A stretch of DNA of 64,000 bases, taken from assembly GCA_902363835.1 (NCBI GenBank), contig CABJBM010000001.1, positions 333,882 through 397,881 on the forward strand. The letters are read 5' to 3'. Below, one piece after another: positions 8,513 through 17,398 of this stretch. The notes under the pieces are model-generated. The model was not told the origin of the DNA and did no database searches. It saw nothing but the letters and a program-made list of their open reading frames with translations. This DNA is from Lachnospiraceae bacterium. GTDB taxonomy: Bacteria > Bacillota > Clostridia > Lachnospirales > Lachnospiraceae. Every line of letters begins with the position of its first letter. Position 1 is the stretch's first letter. Position numbers and translations under genes: made by a program.

Positions 8513-9419
8513 TGATACCTCCTCCTATATCGATATCCATAATCGTATTGATTTTTCTGCTGTTTTCCAATACCGGTGTTTTTTTAATGACGTCTATTAT
8601 TGCGTCAGGATCACGGATAATCGGTACAAAGGCCAATAAAAGCTTTCCTTTTGAATAACTTTTTCTGGTAAAACTGTACCGTTTAACACCAAAGGTCCTG
8701 GTCGCTTCAAAAAGCATGGCCTGCCTCTGTCCATAATTCTCAAGGGTAATTCTGAATTTATCACTTTTCGGTTCTATGACAATGCCAATGCCTTCTTTTA
8801 AAAATAATTCCCGGACTTTCCGGGTTCCCAGCACATTGGTAACATACATGCCGTCAACAAACAGATCCGAATGGTCTATGGTTATTTTCCCTTCTTTTAT
8901 ATTGCAGATATCACCAATGCATTTTCCTTTTGTTATTTTAGTCAGGAAATAAATAATACAAAGACCGCTGACAGCGGCAATCACCATGTTCCATATCAGA
9001 TTGTCTATAGACAAAATGCTTAAAATCAATACAACAAACAAGGAGGTAAGCAATGATAAATAATTTCTGGATTCATAGGTTTTGGCAATGCCGTCAATAT
9101 AAGCGGCTCCTCTTTTTGAATACTCTGTTTTTTCCAGATCTTCAAGACTTTCTTTTTCTGTTTTCCTCACTTCCCGGAAATGTTGGATGGCTAAAGCAAT
9201 AAAAGTTACAGCTGTAAATTCTTTGTTTAACAGAGACGGGATTGCGACAGAACCTAAAGCAGAGGCTAAAATGCCTATTACGATGTTGATAAAACCGCCG
9301 GTAGGATAGCTGGGATTTTGACGTGTATCAATGCGAAGCGTGACGATCCGTGCAATTGTTCCCATAGCAATACCGCACAAAATGATAATAAGATCATGAA
9401 ATGCTAATGTTTTTTCCAT
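8499..9419 (-). CDS. YIEGIA family membrane protein
   Basis: A 306-residue integral membrane protein. Hydrophobic segments lie around residues 8-27, 43-62, 66-80, 122-137 and 140-157, followed by a soluble C-terminal half. The family signature appears as YIDGIA at residues 107-112. YIEGIA proteins are found in endospore-forming Firmicutes; their function is unknown to me beyond a presumed membrane role. It is the first gene of a five-gene minus-strand run (YIEGIA, capping subunit, Mo-hydroxylase L, M, S). The region before its ATG showed no clear SigA or SigE promoter. Confidence 0.8.
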   Translation of the reverse strand: MEKTLAFHDLIIILCGIAMGTIARIVTLRIDTRQNPSYPTGGFINIVIGILASALGSVAIPSLLNKEFTAVTFIALAIQHFREVRKTEKESLEDLEKTEYSKRGAAYIDGIAKTYESRNYLSLLTSLFVVLILSILSIDNLIWNMVIAAVSGLCIIYFLTKITKGKCIGDICNIKEGKITIDHSDLFVDGMYVTNVLGTRKVRELFLKEGIGIVIEPKSDKFRITLENYGQRQAMLFEATRTFGVKRYSFTRKSYSKGKLLLAFVPIIRDPDAIIDVIKKTPVLENSRKINTIMDIDIGGGINGTE

Positions 9420-9970
9420 ATCTTCATAATGGCATCACTTGTGAAACCATATTTCTCCAATCATAATTTGGGGTTATTATCTCCTTTTCCCTCTACAATA
9501 TGCGGAAAACAGAAAGATAAGGAAATTTCCAGGCCTGGTTTTCCATCCTGTCTGCCATTGATAAGATATCTTTTCCAAGAATGTTCACTCTTTAAAATTT
9601 CCTAATTCTCCTGCCGGCGGTCTCATAACAGCAAAATGCGTATATACCGCCTGCCGCTACTGTCAAAAACCATACTAATCGTAGTATTTGTTGAATATAC
9701 AGCGGCCACATCAGCGGCAATTTTATGCATATTAATATCTGTATTTAAATAAGGCCGGGTAATCATCTCCGGACCGGTTGATTCAGCGGAGATGGTGAGG
9801 CCTAGTCCCCGTACCACCTGTAGTTTAAGGAAAACTGCAAATGCTTTGAGGGGCTGCATAAGGAAAACGGGGCATCTGCGAACAGATGCCCCGTCCCTAT
9901 ACCGCGATTCATTCGAAGCAGGGTTATGATTTTAAAAATGCATGATTGTAAAGGCGGCTTTATAGGTCTA
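9420..9970 (-). other. Non-coding stretch downstream of the BclA-like remnant
   Basis: No gene is supported here. A 78-codon minus-strand open frame (9623-9859) has no RBS, starts just past a terminator and matches nothing I recognise. The one clear element is the hairpin at 9867-9894. Confidence 0.5.
9867..9894 (-). terminator. Intrinsic terminator of the BclA-like pseudogene
   Basis: A perfect 12-bp stem (ACGGGGCATCTG / CAGATGCCCCGT) with a 4-nt loop is followed by TTTTCC on the minus strand. It lies 76 nt past the remnant's stop codon, so the old transcription unit still has its end. Confidence 0.8.
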
Positions 9971-10245
9971 TTAGGAAATACCAAGGCCTGCACTGGCATA
10001 ACCTGCAATGGTGGCTGCCACATCGAAACCGGCCGTAACCTCTGCAGAGAATACCAAAAGAAGCCTGGTTCCTGCGGTAACAGGAATGTTCAGCCCCGTG
10101 GCGATACCGCTGCTGATACTGCCGACAGCAATTATTCCCGTGAGCGGAGGCGACAGCATCCCCTTGGTCCAGTCGGCCCTGCTGAACTGCAACAACGTCG
10201 GCAACCACAGCAATAGTTATCATTAGACTCTATATAATTACTCAT
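9971..10245 (-). pseudogene. Collapsed BclA-like collagen-type spore surface protein
   Basis: The minus-strand ATG at 10245 has a good RBS (AGGGG) and opens a Cys-rich N-terminus ([15 protein letters not shown]) running into GPTGPRG, the first units of a collagen G-X-Y repeat. That frame then shifts and stops at 10132. In the next frame the sequence continues as [19 protein letters not shown] ... YASAGLGIS, stopping at 9971. This is the end of the C-terminal beta-rich domain of BclA-like exosporium proteins. The whole collagen repeat and most of the C-terminal domain are missing, consistent with an internal deletion at repetitive G-X-Y DNA that left a frameshift. A sequencing or assembly collapse of the repeat is the alternative. 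An intact protein would have several hundred residues. Confidence 0.75.
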
Positions 10246-10736
10246 ATGGATTTTCCCCTCTATAAATTATTTGCTTATATATGGAAAGATTATAAAGAAC
10301 TTTAATTCTTTCTATCTATAGAATATGTCTAATTGTACAGGTCTGTTAATTTTATACCAGCTAGCACAGCCTACGAAATTTGCTAATAAAAATCCAAAGA
10401 AACTGGTTATCCCAAGTCGTTATTATAAATTGATACGTTATTAGTAAATAAGGAAAAAAAGAAAATAAAAAACATGTCCCATAGGTAAAAACCATAGGTA
10501 AAAACGGGAAATCTAATTCGCCTCCAATTCATATAAATTACTATTTTTAATTCATTCCAAAGCAATAGGGCCGCCAAGTCATACCTGGCGGCCCAATATA
10601 TATTGCACTGTTATAATAGATTTACTTAATCTTCTGTAATCTTAGCTCCAATTTTCCTTCATGCTATCTCAAACCTCTTCAGATCCGATCCCAGCTTTTC
10701 TATCAGTGTTTTCAGCTTTTTTGCTATAATCGGAAC
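10246..10736. other. Intergenic stretch between tdk and the BclA-like remnant
   Basis: AT-rich with no supported gene. A minus-strand CATATTCTA (10319-10327) fits the CATANNNTA sporulation -10 pattern and could serve the BclA-like gene, but I see no convincing -35. A 9-bp GC-rich hairpin (GGGCCGCCA/TGGCGGCCC, 10568-10594) without a clear T-tract may terminate tdk on the minus strand. Confidence 0.4.
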
Positions 10737-11303
10737 TTATTGCCTGGTTTTTCCCTCCTTATAATGCTTACGGCACAATGAAATATATTTATCATTTGCA
10801 CCCATTGATACCTGTTGCCCTTTCCTGACTATGTTTCCATTTTCATCAATTCTTGCATTCATATTAGCACTATTTCCACACCAGCAAACTGTCCTTAGCT
10901 CCTCAATTTCATCTGCTAATTCCATCAAACGCTTTGATCCGGGAAAAAGATGAGATGTAAAGTCAATCCTAAGTCCATAGCAAAAGACTGGAATATGGTA
11001 TTCATCAACAATATTGGAAAGCTGATCAATATCATCTTCAGAGAGGAATTGCACTTCGTCTACGATTACCGCATCTAATTCTTTGATTGACTCACAGTCA
11101 TATTTTTTAAACTCAGACCACAAAATACAATCCGCTTCCAGTCCTATTCTTGACTTGATCTTCCTTTTTCCATCCCTGGTTTCTATATCAGGTTTTACGA
11201 GAATAACATTTTTTCCCTTTTCAATATAATTGTATCTGGTCATGAGCGCATTCGCAGTCTTAGAACTTCCCATTGCACCATATTTAAAAAACAATTTAGC
11301 CAT
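10737..11303 (-). CDS. tdk: Thymidine kinase
   Basis: A 188-residue type II thymidine kinase, which phosphorylates thymidine to dTMP in the salvage pathway using ATP. Visible motifs are the P-loop GAMGSSKT (residues 9-16), DEVQF (about 82-86, with the catalytic carboxylate next to the Walker B strand) and the Cys-rich lasso region (CWCG; C-x-x-H near the C-terminus) that binds structural zinc. Length is typical. It stands alone: flanking intergenic regions exceed 300 bp on both sides. Confidence 0.93.
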   Translation of the reverse strand: MAKLFFKYGAMGSSKTANALMTRYNYIEKGKNVILVKPDIETRDGKRKIKSRIGLEADCILWSEFKKYDCESIKELDAVIVDEVQFLSEDDIDQLSNIVDEYHIPVFCYGLRIDFTSHLFPGSKRLMELADEIEELRTVCWCGNSANMNARIDENGNIVRKGQQVSMGANDKYISLCRKHYKEGKTRQ

Positions 11304-11656
11304 TTATTTCTCCTTTATCTTAAATAATTGTACCCTATTTTAATTTAACATAAAATAAAGAAATTTAAAATAAAACAAAGGTATTTTCTAATTAACTATG
11401 ATTGCAAGTTTTTCATCCAAGTCTTAATTGCATCTGTCTGTCATCAATACTCATGTTCGGTATTTCCTCCCCAATATTCAAACAGGGACAGGCTATTAAC
11501 ACGTTGCGAGAGGCTTGTTACTGTAATATTTGCAAAAAACATATTACTGTTTAAAGGAACAAAAGGAAGCAAAATCCTTGTAAAAGAGAGAAGCCGGCAA
11601 GATGGGGGGAATCCTGCCGGCTGAATGAAAAAATGTTTTATACTTAAAAAAACTGC
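11304..11656. other. Intergenic stretch with a terminator of the cell-wall-binding gene
   Basis: No gene is supported. An 8-bp hairpin (AGCCGGCA ... TGCCGGCT, 11592-11621) lies 35 nt past the stop of the minus-strand gene at 11657 and is followed on that strand by TTCTCTTTT, so it is a probable terminator. Confidence 0.5.
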
Positions 11657-12508
11657 TTATCTTAGTACGCCGTTTTCATCGGGAGTAAATGTTTTGGAAG
11701 ATGTAAGCATCCGGCCATCTTTTTGAAGATAGTATGTTTTGCCCTCCAGGAAGAGGAACCCTGTTCTCATAATTCCGGTCTCAGGATCCAGGTAATACCA
11801 GTCACCGTTATGATTTAGCCACCCTGTATACAGCAAGCCATTGATATCATAAAAATACCAGGAGCTGTCTTTTTTTATCCAGCCGGATTGCACATCCGAT
11901 GTGCCTGAATTTGGGAATATCATGATTTTTGAAACGGTATTATCATTTGACCAGACCAGGCAATTGCGCCCTTTTGACAGATCATGGACTGTTACAATGT
12001 TACGGGTTAAATATGGAAACAGTTTACTTTGGTCTGCTATGGTGTATTGTTTCCCTGTATCAGAGGTAAGGATACCGGTCTGCCCATCTGAGTTTATATT
12101 CATGGATGCTACAGTTACGTAATCCGGAACCTGATAATCAGCCGGAACTTTACAAAGCACTGTAATGGCGTTTGACATGGGCGGCAGACTAAGAGTCATA
12201 ACCGGACTAATATCGGCGTAGATAAATTCTCCCTTTTGTATTTGGTCAGCTGCTACAGGGTCACCGCTGACGGAATTTAAAACCCTTGACTCAGAGGAAA
12301 GGTTCAGAATGATTTCCTGATCCGCACCGGCAACATCTTTCCGCATCACACGGAGTCCGTTATCGGAAACCTGGGTTACTGTTCCATAAATACGTATGGA
12401 GCTGGGCAACGCAGCCCCTTCCTCTGCTTGTGCTATAACACCACTCCCTGACAGGACTAATGCCAAAGAGCTAATACCGGTTAACAATAATTTTGTAAGT
12501 TTATTCAT
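11657..12508 (-). CDS. Secreted protein with C-terminal cell-wall-binding (choline-binding-like) repeats
   Basis: A 283-residue protein with a classic signal peptide (KLTKLLLTGISSLALVLSG, likely cleavage after AQA near residue 28). The middle domain (about 35-200) is a beta-rich region I do not recognise. The C-terminal part carries cell-wall-binding repeats rich in Trp/Tyr/Gly (SGWIKKDSSWYFYD, YTGWLNHNGDWYYLD, RTGFLFLEGKTYYLQ). Such repeats attach proteins non-covalently to teichoic acids or wall polymers. RBS GGAGG. It is monocistronic with its own terminator. No catalytic domain is seen, so an adhesin or wall-maintenance role is only a guess. Confidence 0.75.
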   Translation of the reverse strand: MNKLTKLLLTGISSLALVLSGSGVIAQAEEGAALPSSIRIYGTVTQVSDNGLRVMRKDVAGADQEIILNLSSESRVLNSVSGDPVAADQIQKGEFIYADISPVMTLSLPPMSNAITVLCKVPADYQVPDYVTVASMNINSDGQTGILTSDTGKQYTIADQSKLFPYLTRNIVTVHDLSKGRNCLVWSNDNTVSKIMIFPNSGTSDVQSGWIKKDSSWYFYDINGLLYTGWLNHNGDWYYLDPETGIMRTGFLFLEGKTYYLQKDGRMLTSSKTFTPDENGVLR

Positions 12509-12806
12509 GTTTTGACCTCCTTCTTTTTATAAAACAAGTATAACAGCAGATCCCAGATTTTGGCATTACAATATGTTTACAATTTACTTAATGAAAATTT
12601 CATTTAAATTATGGAGGTTTTTCAGGTTGGCTCTTTTCCTGGTATGGGTATATTTATCACCAGTAATGCCTGTAGCTCTCCTACAATACCTTATTTTACT
12701 GTATTATTAAAATGATTGGGGTAAAATCACGAAGAATTAGCTTTAGAATATAATAAACTATCAAGATTGAGGCAGAAATGTAAAGTCAGAATAAGGAGGA
12801 CTTTTT

Positions 12807-13373
12807 ATGGATGCTAATGAATATAGCGATGAATACGAAGACAGTGAAACATGTTATGATTGTGATAATAACTGCAGCGAATGCATTTGTAAATTTGAGA
12901 CGATCCCAAAACCCCTAAAGCCTAATAGAACACGTTTAAAATGCGGTATGTCATCAGGACCCATAGTATTTCCCGTTGGGACTCCTGCCGGAGTTACATT
13001 TACATTAGCTACTGTAAATGCAGACACAAAAGGGATGAAGCTTTCATGTATACAATTAGAATTTGCAGCTAATATCATTACTACTGCTGCAGCTATAATT
13101 CTTAATTTCCAGGTTTTTAAACAATGCAGAAATCAAATGACACCTGTTCCCGTGGGGCCAATTTGGACGTTTTCGCCCCCTACTGGAGTTACGGAAGGTA
13201 ATACCATTGGTAATACCTTCTCATTCTATGTATGCGATTGTGATACAACCTGTAATGAATGCTGTTACTACCGTGTAGTAGTTACTCAAGCTGGCGCCAC
13301 TACTACAGGTATAACAACTATTAACAATCCCTCTCTTGCTGCCATCATCGTTGATGGTACATGCAATTACTAA
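12807..13373 (+). CDS. DUF4489 domain protein with Cys-rich N-terminus
   Basis: A 188-residue protein. Residues 1-32 are acidic and Cys-rich (CYDCDNNCSECIC). They are followed by the DUF4489 body: R-T-R-L-K-C-G near 41, TFTLATVNADT, FQVFKQC, a central CDCDTTCNECC, and a C-terminal beta-rich segment. No signal peptide or membrane helix is present. The family is frequent in spore-forming clostridia and its function is unknown; a spore-surface role is inferred only from its Cys content. A shorter paralogue lies at 18672-19169. RBS AAGGAGG. The 298 bp upstream hold no gene. Confidence 0.8.
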   Translation: MDANEYSDEYEDSETCYDCDNNCSECICKFETIPKPLKPNRTRLKCGMSSGPIVFPVGTPAGVTFTLATVNADTKGMKLSCIQLEFAANIITTAAAIILNFQVFKQCRNQMTPVPVGPIWTFSPPTGVTEGNTIGNTFSFYVCDCDTTCNECCYYRVVVTQAGATTTGITTINNPSLAAIIVDGTCNY

Positions 13374-13410
13374 GGTGAAAGATTTCAGTTTACTCCATGA
13401 ACTTAGGATG

Positions 13411-13454
13411 ACAAAAGGCGAGTCAATACAATGAATAGGATACTCGCCTTTTGT
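13411..13454. terminator. Bidirectional terminator between the DUF4489 and rpiR-type genes
   Basis: A 13-bp stem ACAAAAGGCGAGT (13411-13423) / ACTCGCCTTTTGT (13442-13454), with T-rich ends in both directions, lies between two convergent genes. Confidence 0.8.
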
Positions 13455-13476
13455 TTAACTGATTTGCAACAATTTC

Positions 13477-14247
13477 TTAATCAATTTCATCTCCTGATTC
13501 CTGTTCCAAACGAAAAAGCTTCATATATTCTTCCAAGATCAATTCTGTTACAAGATAAAAACCAATCCTTGATGTAATATCCGCATCCCTGTAGTTCAGT
13601 TTCCTGAAATAGGCATACAGGCTTACTACACTGCTGCCGGAAATGGGATTCTGGCTCATTCCTGTAAGGGTCACAATAGGGACTCCCTTGGTCTGGGCAA
13701 TGTAAGAGAGCTTGCATATGATATCAGTACTTCCGGAATAACTGATAAAAAAAGCGATTTGTCCCGGTATCAGGTTATTGGCATACAGGATGCAATTATC
13801 ACGGTCATCAGGAACAATAATGATCTTATTCAGATGCTCAAGCTTCTTTGCCAGATCCAAAGCCACAATCCTGGAAAGGCCCAGCGCAAAAAATATCACC
13901 TGGCGGCTGTCATAAATCAACCTTGCCGTTTTCTCAATGTTCTGCCGTGAATTGATAGCCAGTGTCTGTTTTAAACTGTCCATAACAGAGGTCTGCTGTT
14001 GGGCAGCCTCTATTCCATACTGTCTCCGATCATGTATGATCTGATATTTTAACTCGCTGAACCCATGATAGCCCAGTTTTTTACAAAGCCTTACAATGGA
14101 ATTAGGTGACAGATATAATTCTTCAGCCACCCTGGCAATCTTTAAATCCTGCAATATGCCATAATGTTCCAGTAAATAATTGACAATTCTTTCTTCTGTA
14201 GGATTCAGCTTTATTCCCCTGTTTGACAGCTGATCAAAAAAATTCAT
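13477..14247 (-). CDS. RpiR-family transcriptional regulator
   Basis: A 256-residue regulator with an N-terminal RpiR-type helix-turn-helix (about residues 1-77; LSPNSIVRLCKKLGYHGFSELK) and a SIS domain that binds phosphosugars (about 100-235). It is divergent from a PTS/GH4/deacetylase operon and most likely responds to the phosphorylated sugar made by that PTS. RBS GGAGGG. Palindromes in the shared 187-bp promoter region (14385-14411) are candidate operators. Whether it represses or activates cannot be read from sequence. Confidence 0.85.
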   Translation of the reverse strand: MNFFDQLSNRGIKLNPTEERIVNYLLEHYGILQDLKIARVAEELYLSPNSIVRLCKKLGYHGFSELKYQIIHDRRQYGIEAAQQQTSVMDSLKQTLAINSRQNIEKTARLIYDSRQVIFFALGLSRIVALDLAKKLEHLNKIIIVPDDRDNCILYANNLIPGQIAFFISYSGSTDIICKLSYIAQTKGVPIVTLTGMSQNPISGSSVVSLYAYFRKLNYRDADITSRIGFYLVTELILEEYMKLFRLEQESGDEID

Positions 14248-14384
14248 TTCTCACCCTCCGAAACCCCTTTTCTCATGATGTGAAATAATACACATTTTGT
14301 GTTTTTTTATACTTTTCGTATATAAATAATAATATACTTCCAAACTCTTGTAAATCTAAATTAATCCTATATTATAAAACTATA

Positions 14385-14411
14385 ATTTCATACCGGTAAT
14401 GAAATCATTAC
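14385..14411. promoter_or_regulatory. Candidate RpiR operator
   Basis: Two overlapping palindromes lie just upstream of the PTS gene's RBS: ATTTCAT ... ATGAAAT around a TACCGGTA centre (14385-14405), and GTAATGA-AA-TCATTAC (14396-14411). Position and symmetry suggest the binding site of the divergent RpiR regulator. Confidence 0.45.
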
Positions 14412-14434
14412 ATTAAGGAGACGGAGGGTCTTAA

Positions 14435-16048
14435 ATGAAAGAGTTTTGGCAAAAATTCGGGAAATCGCTGCTTCTGCCCATTTCTACCATAGCAGTGGCC
14501 GGTATATTCAGCGGCCTTGCAGCAGCAATGCAGAACAGTGCAATTGTAGGGGAAACATTTGTAAATCTTGTATACGCCCAGAATTTTATTGGTTTTATCC
14601 GTAGGCTGGCCGGACTGGTATTCGGAAACCTGCCTTTGTTTTTCTGTATGTCCATCGCCATCGGCATGGCAAAGGATGAGAAACCGACCGCGGCATTTTC
14701 CGCTGTCCTGGGCTTCCTTGTATTTCATTACACCTTAAATTACATTCTGGGGCTAAAGGGTATTACCGCTGAATCCACCAGCATCAGTAAGCTTATGGAA
14801 CAGGGGATGTCACAAGTGGACGCAACCATTGTAAATGCCAAGTATGAGACCATGCTGGGATATTTCACACTTCGCATGAATGTATTCGGAGGCATTCTGG
14901 TAGGACTTCTTGTAAACGCTTTACATAACCGGTTCTACACGATCAAACTTCCAAGTGCTGTTAATTTTTTCGGCGGAAAACGCTTTGTCCCGCTGATCAC
15001 CATTATCACCATTCCGCTGGCAGGAATCGCATCTTACTTCATCTGGCCGTTCTTTAACACATTCATCGGACTGATAGGCAGCTGGATCAACTCCATTGGA
15101 GTATTCGGGCCATTTGTATACGGTGCTGCCAACAGGCTTTTGATCCCTACCGGCCTTCACCATATTCTAAACCAGGTGGTACGCTTTACACCCGTAGGCG
15201 GAACAGCAACCATAGATGGGCAGACCGTCATGGGCGCGTTAAATATTTTTAATACTGCCATTGCGTCAAACAGCCAGGTCCCTAATGAAGTATTTCAGAT
15301 GGGCGCCCGCTACGTAGGCCAGGGCCATTCCCTTATCGTTATCTTCGGCCTTCCGGCTGCTGCCTTTGCCATGTACCGTTCTGCAGATGACCAAAACAAA
15401 AAAAGAGTCAAGGCGCTGCTCTCTGCAAGCGTTACCGCTTCAATCCTGACAGGTGTTACGGAACCCCTGGAATTTTCCTTTATGTTCATTTCGCCGGTGC
15501 TATTCCTGTTCCATGTAATCATGACTGGAATCGGCTATATGACAGCCGCTTTGCTCCATTGCAGCGTTGGAGGCGTGCAGGCAGGACTGATTGATTTTAC
15601 GATTTTCGGTATTTTCCGTGGAGCACAGAGCAAATGGTACCTTGTAGTACTGATCGGCATCGGTATGGCGGCTATCTACTATTACGGCTTTACCTACCTG
15701 ATCCGAAAGTTTAATATTTCAACTCCCGGAAGAAATGAAGGGGCTGATGCAGAAGATGAAAAAACAGCACTTGTGAATTTCCGAAGCGGCTCAAAGCTGG
15801 CGGAACAGATCCTGGAATACTTAGGCGGCAGAGAAAATATCGGTGAAATCAGCAACTGCTTTACCAGACTGCGTGTTACCATCAAAGACATGTCCCTGGT
15901 TCAGGAGCAAAATTTAAAATCAACCGGCGCATCAGGCATTGTCTGCCCTTCTGCCAATCAGATACAAGTCATCTACGGCTTAAAAGTTGAAAGCATTGCA
16001 AGGGATGTGAAAACATTGTACCACGCTCAGCATACAGGAAAGGATTAA
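14435..16048 (+). CDS. PTS sugar transporter subunit EIICB, alpha-glucoside type
   Basis: A 537-residue fusion of a membrane EIIC domain (about residues 1-430, roughly ten hydrophobic segments) and a cytosolic EIIB domain (about 450-530). The EIIB phosphorylation Cys is C475 in NCFTRLRV. No EIIA domain is present, so phosphate must come from a glucose-type EIIA encoded elsewhere. Such proteins import and 6-phosphorylate glucosides. The next gene encodes a GH4 6-phospho-glucosidase, which supports an alpha-glucoside substrate such as maltose or a related disaccharide. RBS AGGAGAC/GGAGGG. It is the first gene of a three-gene operon. Confidence 0.9.
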   Translation: MKEFWQKFGKSLLLPISTIAVAGIFSGLAAAMQNSAIVGETFVNLVYAQNFIGFIRRLAGLVFGNLPLFFCMSIAIGMAKDEKPTAAFSAVLGFLVFHYTLNYILGLKGITAESTSISKLMEQGMSQVDATIVNAKYETMLGYFTLRMNVFGGILVGLLVNALHNRFYTIKLPSAVNFFGGKRFVPLITIITIPLAGIASYFIWPFFNTFIGLIGSWINSIGVFGPFVYGAANRLLIPTGLHHILNQVVRFTPVGGTATIDGQTVMGALNIFNTAIASNSQVPNEVFQMGARYVGQGHSLIVIFGLPAAAFAMYRSADDQNKKRVKALLSASVTASILTGVTEPLEFSFMFISPVLFLFHVIMTGIGYMTAALLHCSVGGVQAGLIDFTIFGIFRGAQSKWYLVVLIGIGMAAIYYYGFTYLIRKFNISTPGRNEGADAEDEKTALVNFRSGSKLAEQILEYLGGRENIGEISNCFTRLRVTIKDMSLVQEQNLKSTGASGIVCPSANQIQVIYGLKVESIARDVKTLYHAQHTGKD

Positions 16049-16055
16049 AAATAAG

Positions 16056-17381
16056 ATGAAACATAAGTTAAAGATTACGATTGTGGGAGGTGGTTCCACC
16101 TGGACCCCCGGCATATTGAATGCATTTGTCCGCCATATGGACTCTCTCCCGGTCACAGAACTGGTACTTTATGATATTAACTCAGAGCGTCAGGCCCCTA
16201 TCGGAGAATATGCGCAGCTGCTGTTTCGCCAGTACGCTCCCCAGGTAAAGGTTATTTATACAACAAGCAAGGACACTGCCTATGATTCCGTGGATTTTGT
16301 TATGGTTCAGATCCGTACAGGCGGATATCATATGCGGGAAAAGGATGAAAAGATTCCTATGGAATACGGAGTGCTCGGCCAGGAAACCTGCGGGCCCGGC
16401 GGTTTTGCCTATGGGATTCGCTCCTTAAAAGACATGATTGAGATTGTAAAGGATGTGCGCAAGCACAGTCAAAATGCCTGGATCTTAAATTACACCAATC
16501 CAGCCGCCATTGTAGCCTACGGCCTGCAGCGTGAGTTCCCTGATGACAAAAGGATTCTCAATATTTGCGATCAGCCGATCAACCTGATTCATTCTTTCGC
16601 CAAGCTGCTGGATGTACCGGCAGAATCCCTGGAGCCCACCTATTTTGGGCTTAACCACTTCGGATGGTTTACCCATCTTTACAACCAGAATGGCCAGGAT
16701 CTCCTTCCCCAGCTGAAGGAACGGATAAAGGATAATGGATTTCTGCCTGCCGATGCCGCTGAACGCGACCCTTCCTGGCTGGACACTTATGCACTGGTGC
16801 AGGATATGGTTCACGATTTTGATGAGTATGTGCCTTCCACCTACCTCCAATACTATATTTATCCGGAATACAAGGCTTCCCAGTTAAACCCGGATTACAC
16901 CAGAGCAAATGAAGTCATGGAGGGCCGTGAAAAACAGGTGTTTTCGGAATGCCGCCGCGCAGTCAGCCAAAACAGCCTGGAGGGAATTCATGTTGTAAAA
17001 AACGAAGCTCACGGTGATATGATCCTGTCCATAGCGGAAGCCATCTACTTAAATAAAAATGCGTACTATATTGTAATGGTTAAAAATGAAGGAATCATTG
17101 AGAATCTTCCGGATGATGCAGTTGTGGAAGTGACCTGCCTGCTGAGTAGCCGTGGGCCCAAGCCCTTCCACACCGGACCTGTTTCTGTTTTTTACAAGGC
17201 ATTGCTGGAAAACCAGTACGCCTACGAACGCCTGACCTGCGAAGCTTATTTTGAAGGCAGCTACACAAAAGCATTGCAGGCTCTGACATTAAACCGCACC
17301 GTTACAGATGCCAAGAAGGCGAGAAAGATTCTGGACCGCCTGATTGAAGAAAACAAAGGCTACTGGCCCAGGCTGACTTAA
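16056..17381 (+). CDS. GH4 6-phospho-alpha-glucosidase (GlvA/MalH type)
   Basis: A 441-residue GH4 enzyme. The N-terminal dinucleotide-binding motif is IVGGGSTWTPG (about residues 9-19). GH4 enzymes use NAD+, Mn2+ and reducing conditions in a redox-elimination mechanism. The metal-binding Cys motif reads CDQP (about residue 171), closest to the CDMP signature of 6-phospho-alpha-glucosidases. NYTNPAA and LNHFGW are further family motifs. It would cleave the phosphorylated disaccharide delivered by the PTS encoded 7 nt upstream. Confidence 0.88.
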   Translation: MKHKLKITIVGGGSTWTPGILNAFVRHMDSLPVTELVLYDINSERQAPIGEYAQLLFRQYAPQVKVIYTTSKDTAYDSVDFVMVQIRTGGYHMREKDEKIPMEYGVLGQETCGPGGFAYGIRSLKDMIEIVKDVRKHSQNAWILNYTNPAAIVAYGLQREFPDDKRILNICDQPINLIHSFAKLLDVPAESLEPTYFGLNHFGWFTHLYNQNGQDLLPQLKERIKDNGFLPADAAERDPSWLDTYALVQDMVHDFDEYVPSTYLQYYIYPEYKASQLNPDYTRANEVMEGREKQVFSECRRAVSQNSLEGIHVVKNEAHGDMILSIAEAIYLNKNAYYIVMVKNEGIIENLPDDAVVEVTCLLSSRGPKPFHTGPVSVFYKALLENQYAYERLTCEAYFEGSYTKALQALTLNRTVTDAKKARKILDRLIEENKGYWPRLT

Positions 17382-17398
17382 CAGAAAGGATCCTATCT

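Noticed and set aside
9623..9859. A 78-codon minus-strand open frame
   Set aside because: No RBS, begins just past a strong terminator, no recognisable motif.
9926..10226. Several overlapping open frames on both strands
   Set aside because: They are out-of-frame readings of the collapsed BclA-like gene; only the two minus-strand frames described match BclA ends.
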